DNA of 64,000 bases, taken from Platynereis dumerilii. Taxonomy: Eukaryota > Annelida > Polychaeta > Phyllodocida > Nereididae. Shown here piece by piece: positions 37,980 through 49,800 of the stretch. The stretch is from NCBI GenBank assembly GCA_026936325.1, contig JAPTHN010000004.1, forward strand, positions 34,401,776-34,465,775, written 5' to 3'. The notes below the pieces were generated by a model, which saw only the letters and a program-made list of their open reading frames with translations, was not told the origin of the DNA and did no database searches. How positions within the stretch are numbered: the first letter of the stretch is position 1; every line of letters begins with the position of its first letter. The position numbers and the translations under genes are program-made.

Positions 37980-39330
37980 ATATTGCCGTACGGCAATATC
38001 GGATAATCCCCCGCGCCCCCCCTGTCTCCCTTGCCCTGCTTACTCCCTTCAAGCAGTTCATGGCCTTCATGATGAATTCTTGAAGAGGCTGATATATTGA
38101 AATCAGACATCGCTTGGCATGGAGACCTGTGTTTGGTGCCCAGCGGTACCACCCTCAAAGCAATACATTTCCAGTGAATGGTAGGTGAAACCCTAACCCT
38201 AATGGGTTATTGTAGACAAACCATGCAAGTTATGGAGCTGTGCTTACATACAAAAATAGAGGAAAAAATTAGGAACATGACGAATCAGTTTTAATTGATT
38301 TTGATAAATAATGAATGAGTTATAATTGAATATATAAAATGTTATATGTAAAATTGGTTAAAGGTAAGAGGAAGATATGCCTGTAGCTTGCTAGAAGGCG
38401 TAATTTAACACATTTTTTGGTGTTAATTTCATGAGATTTGAACGATTATAACCAGAGCATTTTACGTTTCAATTTTGAAATTACAAAAATTCTCTAGGAA
38501 AAAGTATTTGATTTAGGCAAATTTCCTTTTGGCACAATATGGAGGCCCACTCTGGGTAGCCCGCATAAATTATTGATGAACATCCATGAAGTTCTTCATG
38601 CACTTTTTGAGGGAAAACGTTTTGATAGGCCCAAAAAATGACATAAAATTTTCAATGTCTGACGCGATTCTACGTCGCGCGTCTGACACTATAATGCTAT
38701 ACATCATTGGAAAGCTGAGAAACAGACCTTTCTTGTGATATGTGAAACTAGTCTGTAGCTGCAATAGGGACCGAGATATGGCCACTTGAAGTTTGAGTTT
38801 TTGTGCGTCCGTAGCTCCGAGACCGATGGTCCGAGCGGTCCGTAACTTTGTGAAGTTGGTACACTAGAGTAGGTCTGTAAGTATACCCATTTTCAGCTTT
38901 CTACAAGCATTCCTTCCCTGTTTTTCTAAAAAATTTCAGTCAGTTTTCGGGATGTCCAATTTTCAAAAAATCATATCTTGAAATGTATTCATGAAATCTC
39001 CACGAGACGCCTTTCTGCACTGGAGACTTTGTCAAGGTATCTTAGAAAAAATCAGCAGGTCCCAGTTATGCGTAGTTTCTCAGAAACCTGCGCCGGAAAT
39101 TTTTTTTATATTTTGCTCATAACTCATAAGTGTCATGAAATTTGATCATGAAATTTCGTAAGCAGTAGCGCGCAATGGAGTTGCATATTACACTGTACTT
39201 GTAAACCAATATCTCTAATAGTTTTGAAGTAATCGCAGTTTTCCTGAGCTGAATAAGAATAAGAATAAGAATAAGAATAATAATAAAACGAACAATATCA
39301 ATATAATCCCCCGCAAGCGGCGGGGGATTA
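37980..39330. repeat. Repeat block bounded by TAATCCCCCGC motifs
   Basis: GGATAATCCCCCGCGCCCC near 38000 and ATAATCCCCCGCAAGCGGCG near 39303, the latter a small perfect hairpin with GGGGGATTAT. A run of (GAATAA)n sits before it. Probably one non-coding element. Confidence 0.4.
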
Positions 39331-39800
39331 TAACAAGCTGATGCACAGGGACATGAATAATTTACATGAGAAGGCATACCGCAAGCAGACTTAATGGGAG
39401 GGGGAGTGACATTTTCCAAAATTTCAAATAGGCCCATGTCTACATTATAATACAGTAACAATAACTGGTCCAAGCATTATATTTTTATAAGAACCAGACT
39501 AATAATTGCATAATAATTATTGCTAGACATAAATTCTTGAAAAAAAAATATGCATTTGGTCTCCTGCCAAATCTTTAGCCTCCTTAGCCAGAATTTGTAG
39601 CGTTTGCGAAGTTTACTTTGGGGGGGGGGAGAGGTCGCACATCGTAGTCGCGATGGGGCTAGCATCAACCGTTCTGTTTTTAAAGTCCAGGGATATAGAA
39701 ATTTGATGTGATATCAAAGTCCATTGGATGCATAGTTAATAGGATTCATATTTTTAATCATTGTCCCAAGTGATGTCCAAACGTCAAGAGTGCGATCATC

Positions 39801-42800
39801 ATGAATCTTTTTGGGATGTTATATTTCTGTGTTGCTTCAATGTTTGATAAACCTGGCCAACCACTTGAAAGCTATGATTCCATCGTCAAGGTGAGTGAAT
39901 AGAACTAATTATTTTAAATCAATTAAAGTGACGTCTTATATTAATATTAAAATTGGGCAAAATTTACGATTTTCAGGGCCTAACCTGTCAGCATGCCTCG
40001 GTGGTCCAACGTCGGCCCAGCGTCAGTCCGATGTCAGTAGCATTGGACCAGCTTCGGGTCGACGTTGGACAGCCGAGGCACGCTGATAGGGTATACTCAG
40101 GGAGGGATCCAGAATTTTTTTTTTTTGGGGGGGTTATCGAGTCATCACGTCGCAGAACACATGTTCGTCACCATAATGCCATGCCATACTGATAATAATT
40201 AGGATGTAGAAATATTTTGAAATTTCATCGGGGGGGGGGGGGTATGTATCCTCCAGCGTCTGTCCCTGAGATAAGGTCTCACAAGATCTATTTTTTTAAA
40301 ATAATCCGATAACTTCCTGCACCGATGATTTTAGTAGGTAAGTAAGTTAGTAAGTAATTTATTTTCCAACATCAGATATTTCATTTTAGTATGAATGATA
40401 TCAAAACTATGGTTGACGATCAACATTTATGTTTTAAGGCTGCATGATAAGGAATTTATATGAATGCTGATTTTGAGAACTGGCCACACTCTCAGTATTG
40501 CTCATGAATGTTGATATTTTTGGAAAAAAGCAGCAAATCCAAATTCAATTTCAGAGTTTGAATACTTGCAAGATCAACTGCTAAGGTCTAGTTTTGGGAA
40601 TAAATTTGTGACCTCTATCTGATGGTTAGATGACTTACCTTAATTTCCAATAGCAAGGCTACGTTTATAAGGGGATGAACCAACCCAATGGGCCATAACC
40701 AAGGGTTAGCCGAAAGACTAAGTGAACCAACTCACATATATCTCAACATTATACATATGTTTATTTTCAGGCCCTTGTGGATGGCTATCCGATGACAATA
40801 TCAGTTGACACGAGTCTTTGCACTCCGGATAATGGCTCCCGACGCCAGACGAATCTTGGAACAGTTTCTTTTCAAGTCACAAATTATGAGTACTTCTATG
40901 GGAGAAGGTTCGGAAATGTGCGCCATGTTGGAACTGCCGCTCACGACATTGTTCTCACTGCAGATGGCGAGTATCATAATGTAAAGCTGGGAGGCCCCAT
41001 TTAAGCATATAACTCCCGGAACTCATTGATGTCCTGCAACTCCCGCTAGGTCCCACTAACTCCCACTAACTCCGGCTAACTACCATAACTCCCACTTACT
41101 CCTGCTAACTCCCACTAAATACCACTAACTCCTCCCATAACTCCTGGTAACTCCCGGTAAATCCCACAACTCCTGGTAACCCCTGTCAACTCCTATAACA
41201 CCTGCTAACTCCCATAACTGCAGGTAACTCCCGCTAACTCCCACAACTCCTGGTAACTCTTGTCAGCTCCCGTTACTCCTATAACTTCCTGAAGTCCCAA
41301 ATGGAGGCTCTGTTTAGGAGTTACATGCTTAAATGGGACCTGCTGGGGAAATGTGGTAGCTAGACACAAATTTTGAGAAGGGAACCTATCTGATAAAAAT
41401 AAAGTTAAACCTGGAAAGGATGCCTCTATCTCAGAACTCATTAATTAAATAAACAGCCACAAGCAATTCTTCTGCATACTTTGAAGTAGTAGCTATTTTG
41501 ACATAGTTTAAGAAGCGCATGAGGTCTAAAGTCAGTTAGACCACTAATTTTATGATTTCTCTCTCTGCTAAGGATCTAAAAATGCATGAATGATAGAAGT
41601 TAGAATTCTCAAAACAGTGACAACTCCGAATGTCGTCAAAACCACAATACAACATAGCATCGTAAAGAGTTTGTTTCAATAATTCTTTTTTGACAAAATC
41701 TTGTAACTTTCAGGTCATAGATTACGACTCCTCCAAGCTCGAGCTTACGAAGATGAACGTGCGAGATTGCGAGTCATCTACGCCAGATTAAACGACAGTG
41801 TGACGGAACAGATTGATATATTGTGGTGTCCAATTGCCAAAGAAGGAAAGTGAGTATAAATTCACAAAACAATTGAAATTCAGTGTGTCCATTTGTAGCA
41901 AAATTGAAAAAGTGATATTATAACAAAACAACCCAAGTCAGGGTCACTGAGTAACAATATCACGAGCTGTTGTGTGAATTAATATCACTCGAGCCAGAAG
42001 GGCAAGAGTGATATTAATTCACACGACAGCTAGTGATATTGTACGAAGTGCCCTGATGCGTGGTTGTTTTGTTTTTATCACCTGGTTTTACCTCAAATTT
42101 TTAGTTATAAAGAGGGACTATTTTCCGCCATTACAAAAATTAACCATTGTTAAAAAATATACACTGTAGCTCTTGAAGGGTGGTATTTTTTACCCTTACT
42201 GGACTGGTCAGTCCCAAAAAACAGTTGTGTGCTTGTGACGTCATCAGGGACCACAGCAGATTTTAGGGACATAAATGTCCCTACAGGCAAAAAGCTGGGG
42301 ATGCACATAAATGTCCCTTTAGTCCGGTAAGGCCCTGATATTTTGACTGTAAACAGTGATATTCACTTCCAACCAGGTGATAAGAAGCTTTGTATGTTTA
42401 GGCCCACATGACCTCCAGCAGGTTGATTGACCTTTTGCCATATTTCTATTAAAGTTTTAAAAAGGCAAGGGTGCCTCTAGAAATTTCCTAAGGCGGGGGG
42501 GGGTTACATATTGTGAGTCAATGGCGAATACTCTGTGATCCCCAGTATTTCATATCTCCCCCATGTTAATTGCTGGCCCTGAAGGGGCATGGCCCAATGC
42601 TCCCCATAAATATGGTAACATGGGCCGAGTTAGTTAACAAGGCTCCTAAAATGCACAATATTATTAAAGTTGATGTTGATTTTTACCTTCTGAAACCAAG
42701 TTGACTCTTACAAGTTACAATGGGTTATAGCCGGATATGTTCACATAACACATGTATAGAGTAGCGCAGGCGATGCAGCCCCCCTTAACTTCGAAGTGAG

Positions 42801-45716
42801 ATTTGACCTATTTTTTGTGGTCGATTATTTAAATGTTTATGCTGTCAGGAAGGGATCACTTGACTCTACTTATAACTAGTGAAACAAATGTCTGTCAATT
42901 TTAATAAAGGAGTTACGGCCCTTATTGTAAAAAAATTTAAATGGCCTTCTTACCCCACCCATCGGGCAAGAAGCCCCCCTATTATAATTATATGGTAATA
43001 TTTTTTGCGAGCGCATTCAGCTTGAAAGTTATTTCTTGGGGTTCTTCTATTTTTAAGGCATTCTATTCATTTTTTCTGAATTTCAGAATTTTTCTGTTCA
43101 TGCATTTATTTTTTAATATTTTTTGCCCCATTTCAATTTCGGCCAAATTTCTTCTATTTCGATTAGCTATTCTATAGAATAGAAAAGAATAGAATAGAAT
43201 TTTATTGGCAAACAAAATACAATTACACTTCAACATAACAAATAGCACAATTAAAATACCAATAGAAAATAGGAACTGACACAATGAATGTGTATTTGTT
43301 CCCTAGCAATTTCACAATATAATTTCTTAATCTTTAAGTAACAATGAATGAATATATATAGGAAATAAAAATCAATAATAATACTGATAAATTAAAAACA
43401 TTGATAAGTACTAGCATTTACGAAAGTGGTAATGACTATAACCTTGATAATAGTTAAGAATTACAGAATTACAAAGGATATTCTAGATAGAGATTACAAA
43501 TTCCTAAAAATAATAGTTATTTTCTTTTTAAATGTAAATTTAATCTCGCCCCAAACCCACATATTTTGATTTGACCTCTATATCTTGAGCTAAAATGCAA
43601 AAAACATGATCCAAATCATATTTATGTAATCATTATTGTGATGGTCATAAAGTGAAGCAATGCAGACATCCATTATACTTTGAAAGTTTCCAAAGTTATT
43701 TCTGACAACCACTTTCAAATAATCAATCAAAGTTAAAAAAACCATGCACCTTTTTTTGTTTCTTTAAATACTTTTATGTTTGGTGCCCTGAAAATTTGTG
43801 AGGTCACCTAAAAAGCCTCTAGCTTCAATCCTATCAATAAGAAAAAGCACCAAAAATTTAGGTTTAGATATAAGTGACCCCAGGGCCGTATTAGCGCATT
43901 TCTGGGCCCGGGGCAAACTGTTTCTGATGGGCCCCCTAGCGCCCCAAAAACGCTCTAAATTCTGAAAAGTACATTCTCACGCCAGTTACCTGACGCACTT
44001 TCTTTACTGTCGCAACTCTATTCAGCTTCATCATGGGCCCCCCTGAGGTCATGGGCCCGGGGCAAATGCCCCGTTTGCCCATAGGTTAATACGGCTCTGG
44101 ATATAACCCAGTGGGGGCCTCTCACCTAACCCGGGCTTCTTGCCCCGACCTACTCTACATGTATCACAAAGTAGGATGGATTAAACATCTATTTGAATAG
44201 TTTGTATCAATCTTCAGCAAAATTGTTCTTCTGAACATTTGTATTCTCTTGAAGAGCAGGAGCCAAGTTCATCCCAACTACTGGAATAAAACCGAAACAT
44301 TTAACGTCGTTTGACCAAGTTATAACTGCTCTCGAAGCTGGAGAAAAAGTCAGATTTACATCGCATTATAACAGTTGTGGGCCAAAACCACAAGAAACTA
44401 CCGGAGGTGGAATTATAACAAGTAAGTATTTCATCTTGCCTTTCAGCAGTCACCAAGGATGTACGATCACGGCTTACAGCCAAACACTTTCATATAGAAT
44501 TAGAGTGGACTGTGGCACTGTGAAAATGGCACTTTGTGTGTCATCATGCTGATGATTTGTCATGATCAAACATAATACTTTCACTATTATTTTGATTGAA
44601 GGAGACTTATCCCACTTGTTGGTGACAGCCAAATGAAAGGATTATGCATCTGATTTTCACTCTAAAATTCGTTATGAGAAGTCAAATGGCTCTCTCTTGA
44701 TCATGACTAATCAAACTGCCTCTATGTTTCCCATGTTGAAAATAAAGAAGATGGCACTTCATAGGCTATCATGAGTCACGAAGTGCCATTTTCACAGTGC
44801 CACAGTCCACGCTAATTCTATATCAAAGTGTTTGGCTGTGATGACTGATATTCATGCATTTGATAGGCTTATCAGGATAGGAAGACACAGTTGTCTTACA
44901 TCAATGAGGCAGAACTGTTATCAGGGACGTAGATTCGTAGGGGGATGTCAGACTGATCCCAGTCCCTTCGTTGCCGAACAGCACCAGCTATGAAGCAGTG
45001 GCATAACTAGGGGATCTTTGGTTAGAAAAAAGTTACAGACTTACATGCACTGCATTATTGACATCAGGCCACTGCACAATATGTCATACTATACAAATAC
45101 ATTATGATATATGAGTGCAATATGAATTTTCTGGTACAAATAAATTTTCATATTGCACGTTAATCAGTGCCGTATTTGTTTTATTACATGAACGCTATGC
45201 TTCCAATATAATGTTCCATTCTGAAAAATTTTTTTGGAAAAAAAATGTGAAAATATTAAAAAAAAAAAAAAATGTGGAAAAAACTTCTTTTTTTTTCATA
45301 TAAACTCATATTGCACTCTAACAATGCAATATGAAAAAAAAGGAAAAAATCTCATATTGCACTCGAACCATGCAACATGAGTTTTTATGATGGCGTCATG
45401 TGACTGATTTTGGCCAATCAGCATTGCTCTAGCATAGTGGTCTTACATCTATTCTTCTTTCATTTCAGGTTATGACCTGAACAAAACAACGAACACCCTA
45501 TCATTCCATGTTGGTTCTATGATTGTCAACTATTTTACAAGAGAGGGATTTCTCTTCAACGGGGCTAGCGGTCAAGCCTTTGGCAACACAGGACGCGTTG
45601 AGTTCAGACCCTGGGCTCTGACTTTTGACGCATGGAAGAGGCAGTATGTCAGTTTTTATGACTGCCCAATCAACAATGGTTCCTTTGAAGGAGGCTTGTA
45701 TTTTTACAAGATCTAA
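39801..45716 (+). CDS. Secreted protein with duplicated VirK-like domain (copy 2), paralogue of 15416-36052
   Basis: Five exons give a 278-residue protein: 39801-39890, 40771-40966, 41714-41849, 44255-44421 and 45469-45716. Exons 2, 3 and 4 have exactly the lengths (196, 136, 167 bp) and phases of copy 1. The start ATG is preceded by an in-frame stop (TGA, 39771-39773) and begins a short hydrophobic leader (LFGMLYFCVASMF), followed by QPLESYDSIVK, parallel to EPLDNYESIVE of copy 1. The four structural cysteines are at 47, 134, 182 and 262. The protein ends GGLYFYKI at TAA 45714-45716 and lacks the C-terminal hydrophobic extension of copy 1, so it is predicted to be fully secreted. Intron 2 must use a GC donor (40967-40968, G|GCGAGT): the only way to join to GHRLRLLQARAYE in frame and match the 196-bp sister exon. 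Exon 3 differs from copy 1 at only about five residues. Function is unknown; the VirK-like assignment is tentative. Confidence 0.85.
39984..40090. mobile_element. GC-rich near-palindromic miniature element, copy 2
   Basis: CCTGTCAGCATGCCTCGGTG at the left and CAGCCGAGGCACGCTGATAGG at the right fold back; the sequence follows copy 1 (25712-25819) throughout with scattered changes. It sits in intron 1 of the copy-2 gene. Confidence 0.75.
40095..40274. mobile_element. Possible hAT-like miniature element (CAGGGAGGGATCC end)
   Basis: Left CAGGGAGGGATCCAGAA with a T run then G run; right GGTATGTATCCTCCAGCGTC followed by TGTCCCTG. The ends pair only in part and no target duplication is clear. Confidence 0.4.
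40986..41345. repeat. TAACTCCC minisatellite enclosed by inverted repeats
   Basis: Irregular units such as AACTCCCACTAACTCCGGCT fill about 41008-41285. The bounds GGCCCCATTTAAGCATATAA and TTACATGCTTAAATGGGACC are inverted. It starts about 20 bp after the GC splice donor of intron 2 of the copy-2 gene. Confidence 0.7.
43190..43400 (-). mobile_element. LINE 3'-end fragment
   Basis: (AGAAT)n at 43181-43200 followed by TTTTATTGGCAAACAAAATAC reads as a reversed retrotransposon tail and 3' UTR. No coding part remains. Confidence 0.35.
43881..44099. mobile_element. CAGGGCCGTATTA-ended miniature element
   Basis: CAGGGCCGTATTAGCGCAT and GGTTAATACGGCTCTG are inverted ends, with GGGCCCGGGGCAAA near each end. 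No clear target duplication. In intron 3 of the copy-2 gene. Confidence 0.55.
44477..44838. mobile_element. Inverted-repeat element with ~64-bp ends
   Basis: CAGCCAAACACTTTCATATA at the left is matched by TATATCAAAGTGTTTGGCTG at the right; near identity continues through GTGGACTGTGGCACTGTGAA and AATGGCACTT. The core has no coding sequence. In intron 4 of the copy-2 gene. Confidence 0.75.
45182..45448. mobile_element. TTACATGACCACTATGC-ended element, second copy
   Basis: Reverse-orientation relative of 31366-31838 with the same TTGGCCAATCAG and GTGCAATATGAG blocks. It ends about 20 bp before the acceptor of exon 5 of the copy-2 gene. Confidence 0.65.
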
Positions 45717-45951
45717 AATTATTTGTAGCTCTTTGTGTTTTTCTCAGAAATCGGACACACATGGAACTGTCATAAATGTGTTGTTGTTGTTTTTTTCATT
45801 ATATCATATTACATTAAGTTCAACAGTAAGGGGTTATCAGTAACCAGCTGGATCGCCTTACATGTTCTTCATATCTAAGGCTGTACTAGATATTTTCACT
45901 TTCAGTTTTTATGGTAGATGTAGTTCAAATAGAGAAATGTCTGGATCACAT

Positions 45952-46315
45952 AGGCGTATCAAGGGGGGGGGGGAGGGTGGCGGGCAGCTGCCCCTCCGAA
46001 ACCACAACAAAAGGCCAAATTCTTGCAAGGAGACTAAAACTCTGGGCGGCTGATTAAATAAATATGAAAATCAGTGGTACCTAAATTATTTCACTTGATA
46101 TAGATCAGTGGCGGATCCAGACACGATAGTCTAGGGGGGGCCAGGACGTGTTTCGCCTGTCGCGGGCCCGCGTTATCGCAATTTTTCTTCAAAATGCTAC
46201 TATTAATCTTGGTGGTCTAGGGGGGGGCCCGACCCCCCTAGGCCCCTCTGTATCCGCCACTGTAGATCTAATATAAAATTTGGATAGTGAAATTCGGGCA
46301 AACGTCGCTTACCTC
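45952..46315. mobile_element. CATAGGCG-ended element split by a hAT-like element
   Basis: Left CATAGGCGTATCAAGGGGGG and, after the insert at 46106-46262, the right-hand phrase AAATTCGGGCAAACGTCGC, which matches 51205-51230. The right terminus is worn. Confidence 0.55.
46106..46262. mobile_element. hAT-like miniature element nested in a CATAGGCG element
   Basis: Begins CAGTGGCGGATCCAGACACG and ends CTGTATCCGCCACTG, with TAGAT on both sides (only a partial duplication). Confidence 0.65.
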
Positions 46316-46788
46316 CCCAACAATTTTACTTGTTTTATGCATTTGCTGGATCTTATGTAAACTTCTCTGTTAAAGTAACATATAATGTTATCAATTAATG
46401 TATACTATGTAACAACCTGTGATGCACTATTGTACGATACCGATTAAAAAAGTTTGACTTTAATTCAAAACAATATTTCAGAAAATGGCCTGTCTTTCCA
46501 TTATTTTACACTTTTTAGTTCTCGGTTGCTTTCCTCAGCCTTCAAAATTGCGTAATTGTTGTAAGCATAAAAATACACATTGACCAACAATATGCAAACT
46601 GATATTTGGTCTAATTACTCAGCATCCAAAAGTTGTAGTGCAGAAATACACCATAGATGAGATTTTTGCAATATATGTTTTTTTGATGTTTTTTTCACCG
46701 ATTTTATACTGCAGCAGCTCATTCATGAAAACGGGACAATGCGCTAACCGAAAAATGTATCAAAATATCATACATTTTTTTATTTACA

Positions 46789-46794
46789 AAATTT
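46789..46794 (-). promoter_or_regulatory. Candidate polyadenylation signal of the SLC22 gene
   Basis: TTTATT on the plus strand reads AATAAA on the gene strand, about 100 bases past the stop codon of the SLC22 gene. Confidence 0.4.
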
Positions 46795-46895
46795 TTAAAG
46801 TTATACTGTGCTAGTTACATGATGCTCTCATTGCAGTAATAATTATTTTCCACTACATTTTAACAGGAGGTGAATTAATTAAAATCAATCAGGTG

Positions 46896-49800
46896 TTAAG
46901 TTCCATTTTGGAGTCCTTTCAGCCTTCCAAGTTCCTCCGGATTGTCTGGTTCAGCAAGAGGTTTTATTTTATGATTCCTGAAATGTAATAAAATGTACTT
47001 ATTGGTAATTATTTAATGCAAAACACTAACACAAGTTACCTGTTCTCAAGGGTGCTGGAAGGAAGTGACATGGCCCGATATATTAACTGTTCTTCAATGC
47101 AAGCACCAAAAAGTCTAAACCATTGATTGATCTTTTCAAAAAAGTTTGACCATTCTAATGTCACAGACCAGCATTTGTGCTATATAAGTATTGCTTTGAT
47201 ACCCATAGTTTTGAAAAATCTGACGACAAATAATTGATACTACTTCTTCTTCTTCTATTGTATATCCGTCCGCTGGGGGACCACCTTCTGTTGAAGTATC
47301 AATTGACATCGGAGGTTATGTAAATCTTCCACCAGATTATTACATAGGGCATTAAATTTTAAGGGCCATTCTTCATTGCAGAGCATCCCCCCTTTCCCAC
47401 CATTTAGTATGATCCTGGTCAGTTCTCCCTCTGATTCTGTCTGTGCTGATGTTCCCTCTGTCATATCCTTGATGTTGTTGATCCATTTCGTCCTGGGGCT
47501 GGCCAGGGCAGGGCATTTGCATATGAAGTGAGCCGCATCCTCTTCTTCGGTCTTACATAGCGTGCAGGTAGCACTAGGACTTCTGTTCATCTTGTAGCTG
47601 TTACACTCAAGGGGGTAGACACCGACAAGTAGTTTTACCCTGATGCTGGCCTTCCTTGTGGCTGAGAGACTGAACTTGGAGGTTTCCCAGATCGGGTGTG
47701 GCTTCCCTTTCTGGCAGAGAAGTAGGTCCAGCTGCTGGAGGCTTGTTTTCTTGGACGCTCCTTCAAGGATCTCGCTGTGCCACTTGGAGTTAACCGCTTC
47801 CTTCAGAAGTTTTTTCCAGCTTAGCTTGGGCCAAGGGTGGCTCCATGCCTGGATCAGGTCAATTTCGTAGTCCTGGGCTATTTGTGTAAGACGGACGAAC
47901 CAGCTTTTTGACGAGTCTGGGAGGGACAGGTATCTGATGGATAGTCTTCTAAGCGGGTGGTTGTCTGCAAGTCTGGTGATAGCTCCAAAGAGGAGGAGGG
48001 CTTTATAGTGGATATGTGACATTGCAGGAAGTGTACCGTTCAGGAGAAACACACATTCTGTTGCGGTCCTTTCAGGGAGGCCTTGTTGTTGCCGCAGGAG
48101 TGATTTATATACGTCATCTAGGGTCTTGTAGTCCTTTTTTGGGAGGATAGTTGCCTCGAGACCGTGGATTAATCTGGGGAGGACTTGGGCTGTCATCACT
48201 TTGGAGGAGACTGCTGGGCTGATACCGTTGGTCCCGTGGATGCCTTTGCCGATGAGTAGGTAGGATGTCTTATAAGCGCAAGTCGTTCTTTCCCTGATGT
48301 TAGGTCGATTCTGGTTTTCATTCCATGTGAGGCCTAGATGTGAGAATTCCTCTGTTCTTTTCAGGACGGCTTCTCCTAGCTGTAGGTCATTTTGGAGACT
48401 GGTCGGAGGTGGTCTTGAACATAATTGGGATGTTGTACTCTTCTCCGGGTGCAGAGTGTAAAGGTGTTCTCTGGAGTACTCGAAAGTCTTGCTTAGCATC
48501 GCTTGCATCTGGGTCTTCTCGTACGAGAGTAACAACACATCACAATACAAAACATCACTGAAATATTGTCTGCAGTGTCATTTTCTTGCAACCAAATTCT
48601 GTGAAAAATAGCATTGCCATTTAATTCAGAGCCAGATCAAATGACACAAAATTATCCAAGTCAACCGGATGGACACAAAAAAAAACATGTAACTGTGGCA
48701 AAATAGTCATTACAGAATTTGGATGAAGACTTTGACAGATATCAGCTAGTCTTGTATTTCAGTATTTTGATTCTCGCTTTGATACTTCAGGGTAGGCCTA
48801 TTTCAGATGTCAATGACACCGACATACATGTACACCAAAAAACGCAATAATAAAAGTGCCCTTTTCTTGAAACTAGCTATCAGATCACAATTATTAAATA
48901 TTATAAAAGCGATTTGAACTTGTGCAACCTCATATGATTACTTAACAGTAAATATTTGCATGGCTGGTGTCACCTTCTTTTGGATAGATTTACCCTAATG
49001 CAATTACATTTTTCAAAAGGTCTGCTGGCAATTGATGCATGCAATGTACACTTTCAAAACTTACTTTTCCAGTATTCTCACATCTTCAATGGTGTCCGGC
49101 ATAGGTTTATTAATAGTTTCTCTCAAGAGAAGTGTTAATCCAGCAGAGGTCACTCCAAACAGACCAAATATCAATGAAGGTAGGGGGCGCCACACACTTG
49201 CCTGTAATGTAAAGAGAACACCGGTAAACATAATCTCACAAATTCGAAAAGCAGAAGTCATGTGGTAAAACATGTTCTTTAATTCAGGTCTGAGACCATC
49301 TGACATTGTTACTGTTTGTCTTTTAAACTCATAACATCGTTCCGCAAATGTCTTCACTCATAAATCCCTACGGGTAATATTGCAGTTAAATCTTGGCTGA
49401 CATGATCAGTGCTTGCTTAGCTAACGCCTTCTCTGGCCATCCTATTCACCCCAACTTTCCACCTATCCTTCTTTTTCTGGCCTGTCTTTCTGTGAGGAGC
49501 ATATACCATTCTGACCCCTCTTTTATTTCCAATTTCTACTCCATCTCAAAATCGCCACCAGGCGTGAATGCATCTTTCAAACCAGACATGAAATTCTTCT
49601 CTCAAATGTCTTCTCCTACATTTACTACTGCAACTACACCAGTCATACTTTGTCAACCTCTAAACCGCTATCAAAGGCTACTTATTTCACTATCTTTGCC
49701 CTTTTTAATGCACGTTTACTTTAACCCATTTCATACCAAACTAATACTGCCATATATTCATGAAGTTGCACTGCAGCACACCTGGTGGTCGACTCCAAAA

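Larger units (their letters stand above)
36053..39800. other. DNA between the two paralogues
   Basis: Holds the copy-1 3' UTR, the element at 36870-37710 and, from 37980 to 39330, a repeat block with TAATCCCCCGC motifs at both ends and an (AATAAG)n tract at 39255-39285. No exon was recognised. Confidence 0.5.

Noticed and set aside
38190-38202. CCCTAACCCTAA as telomere-like repeat
   Set aside because: Only two units, no wider array.
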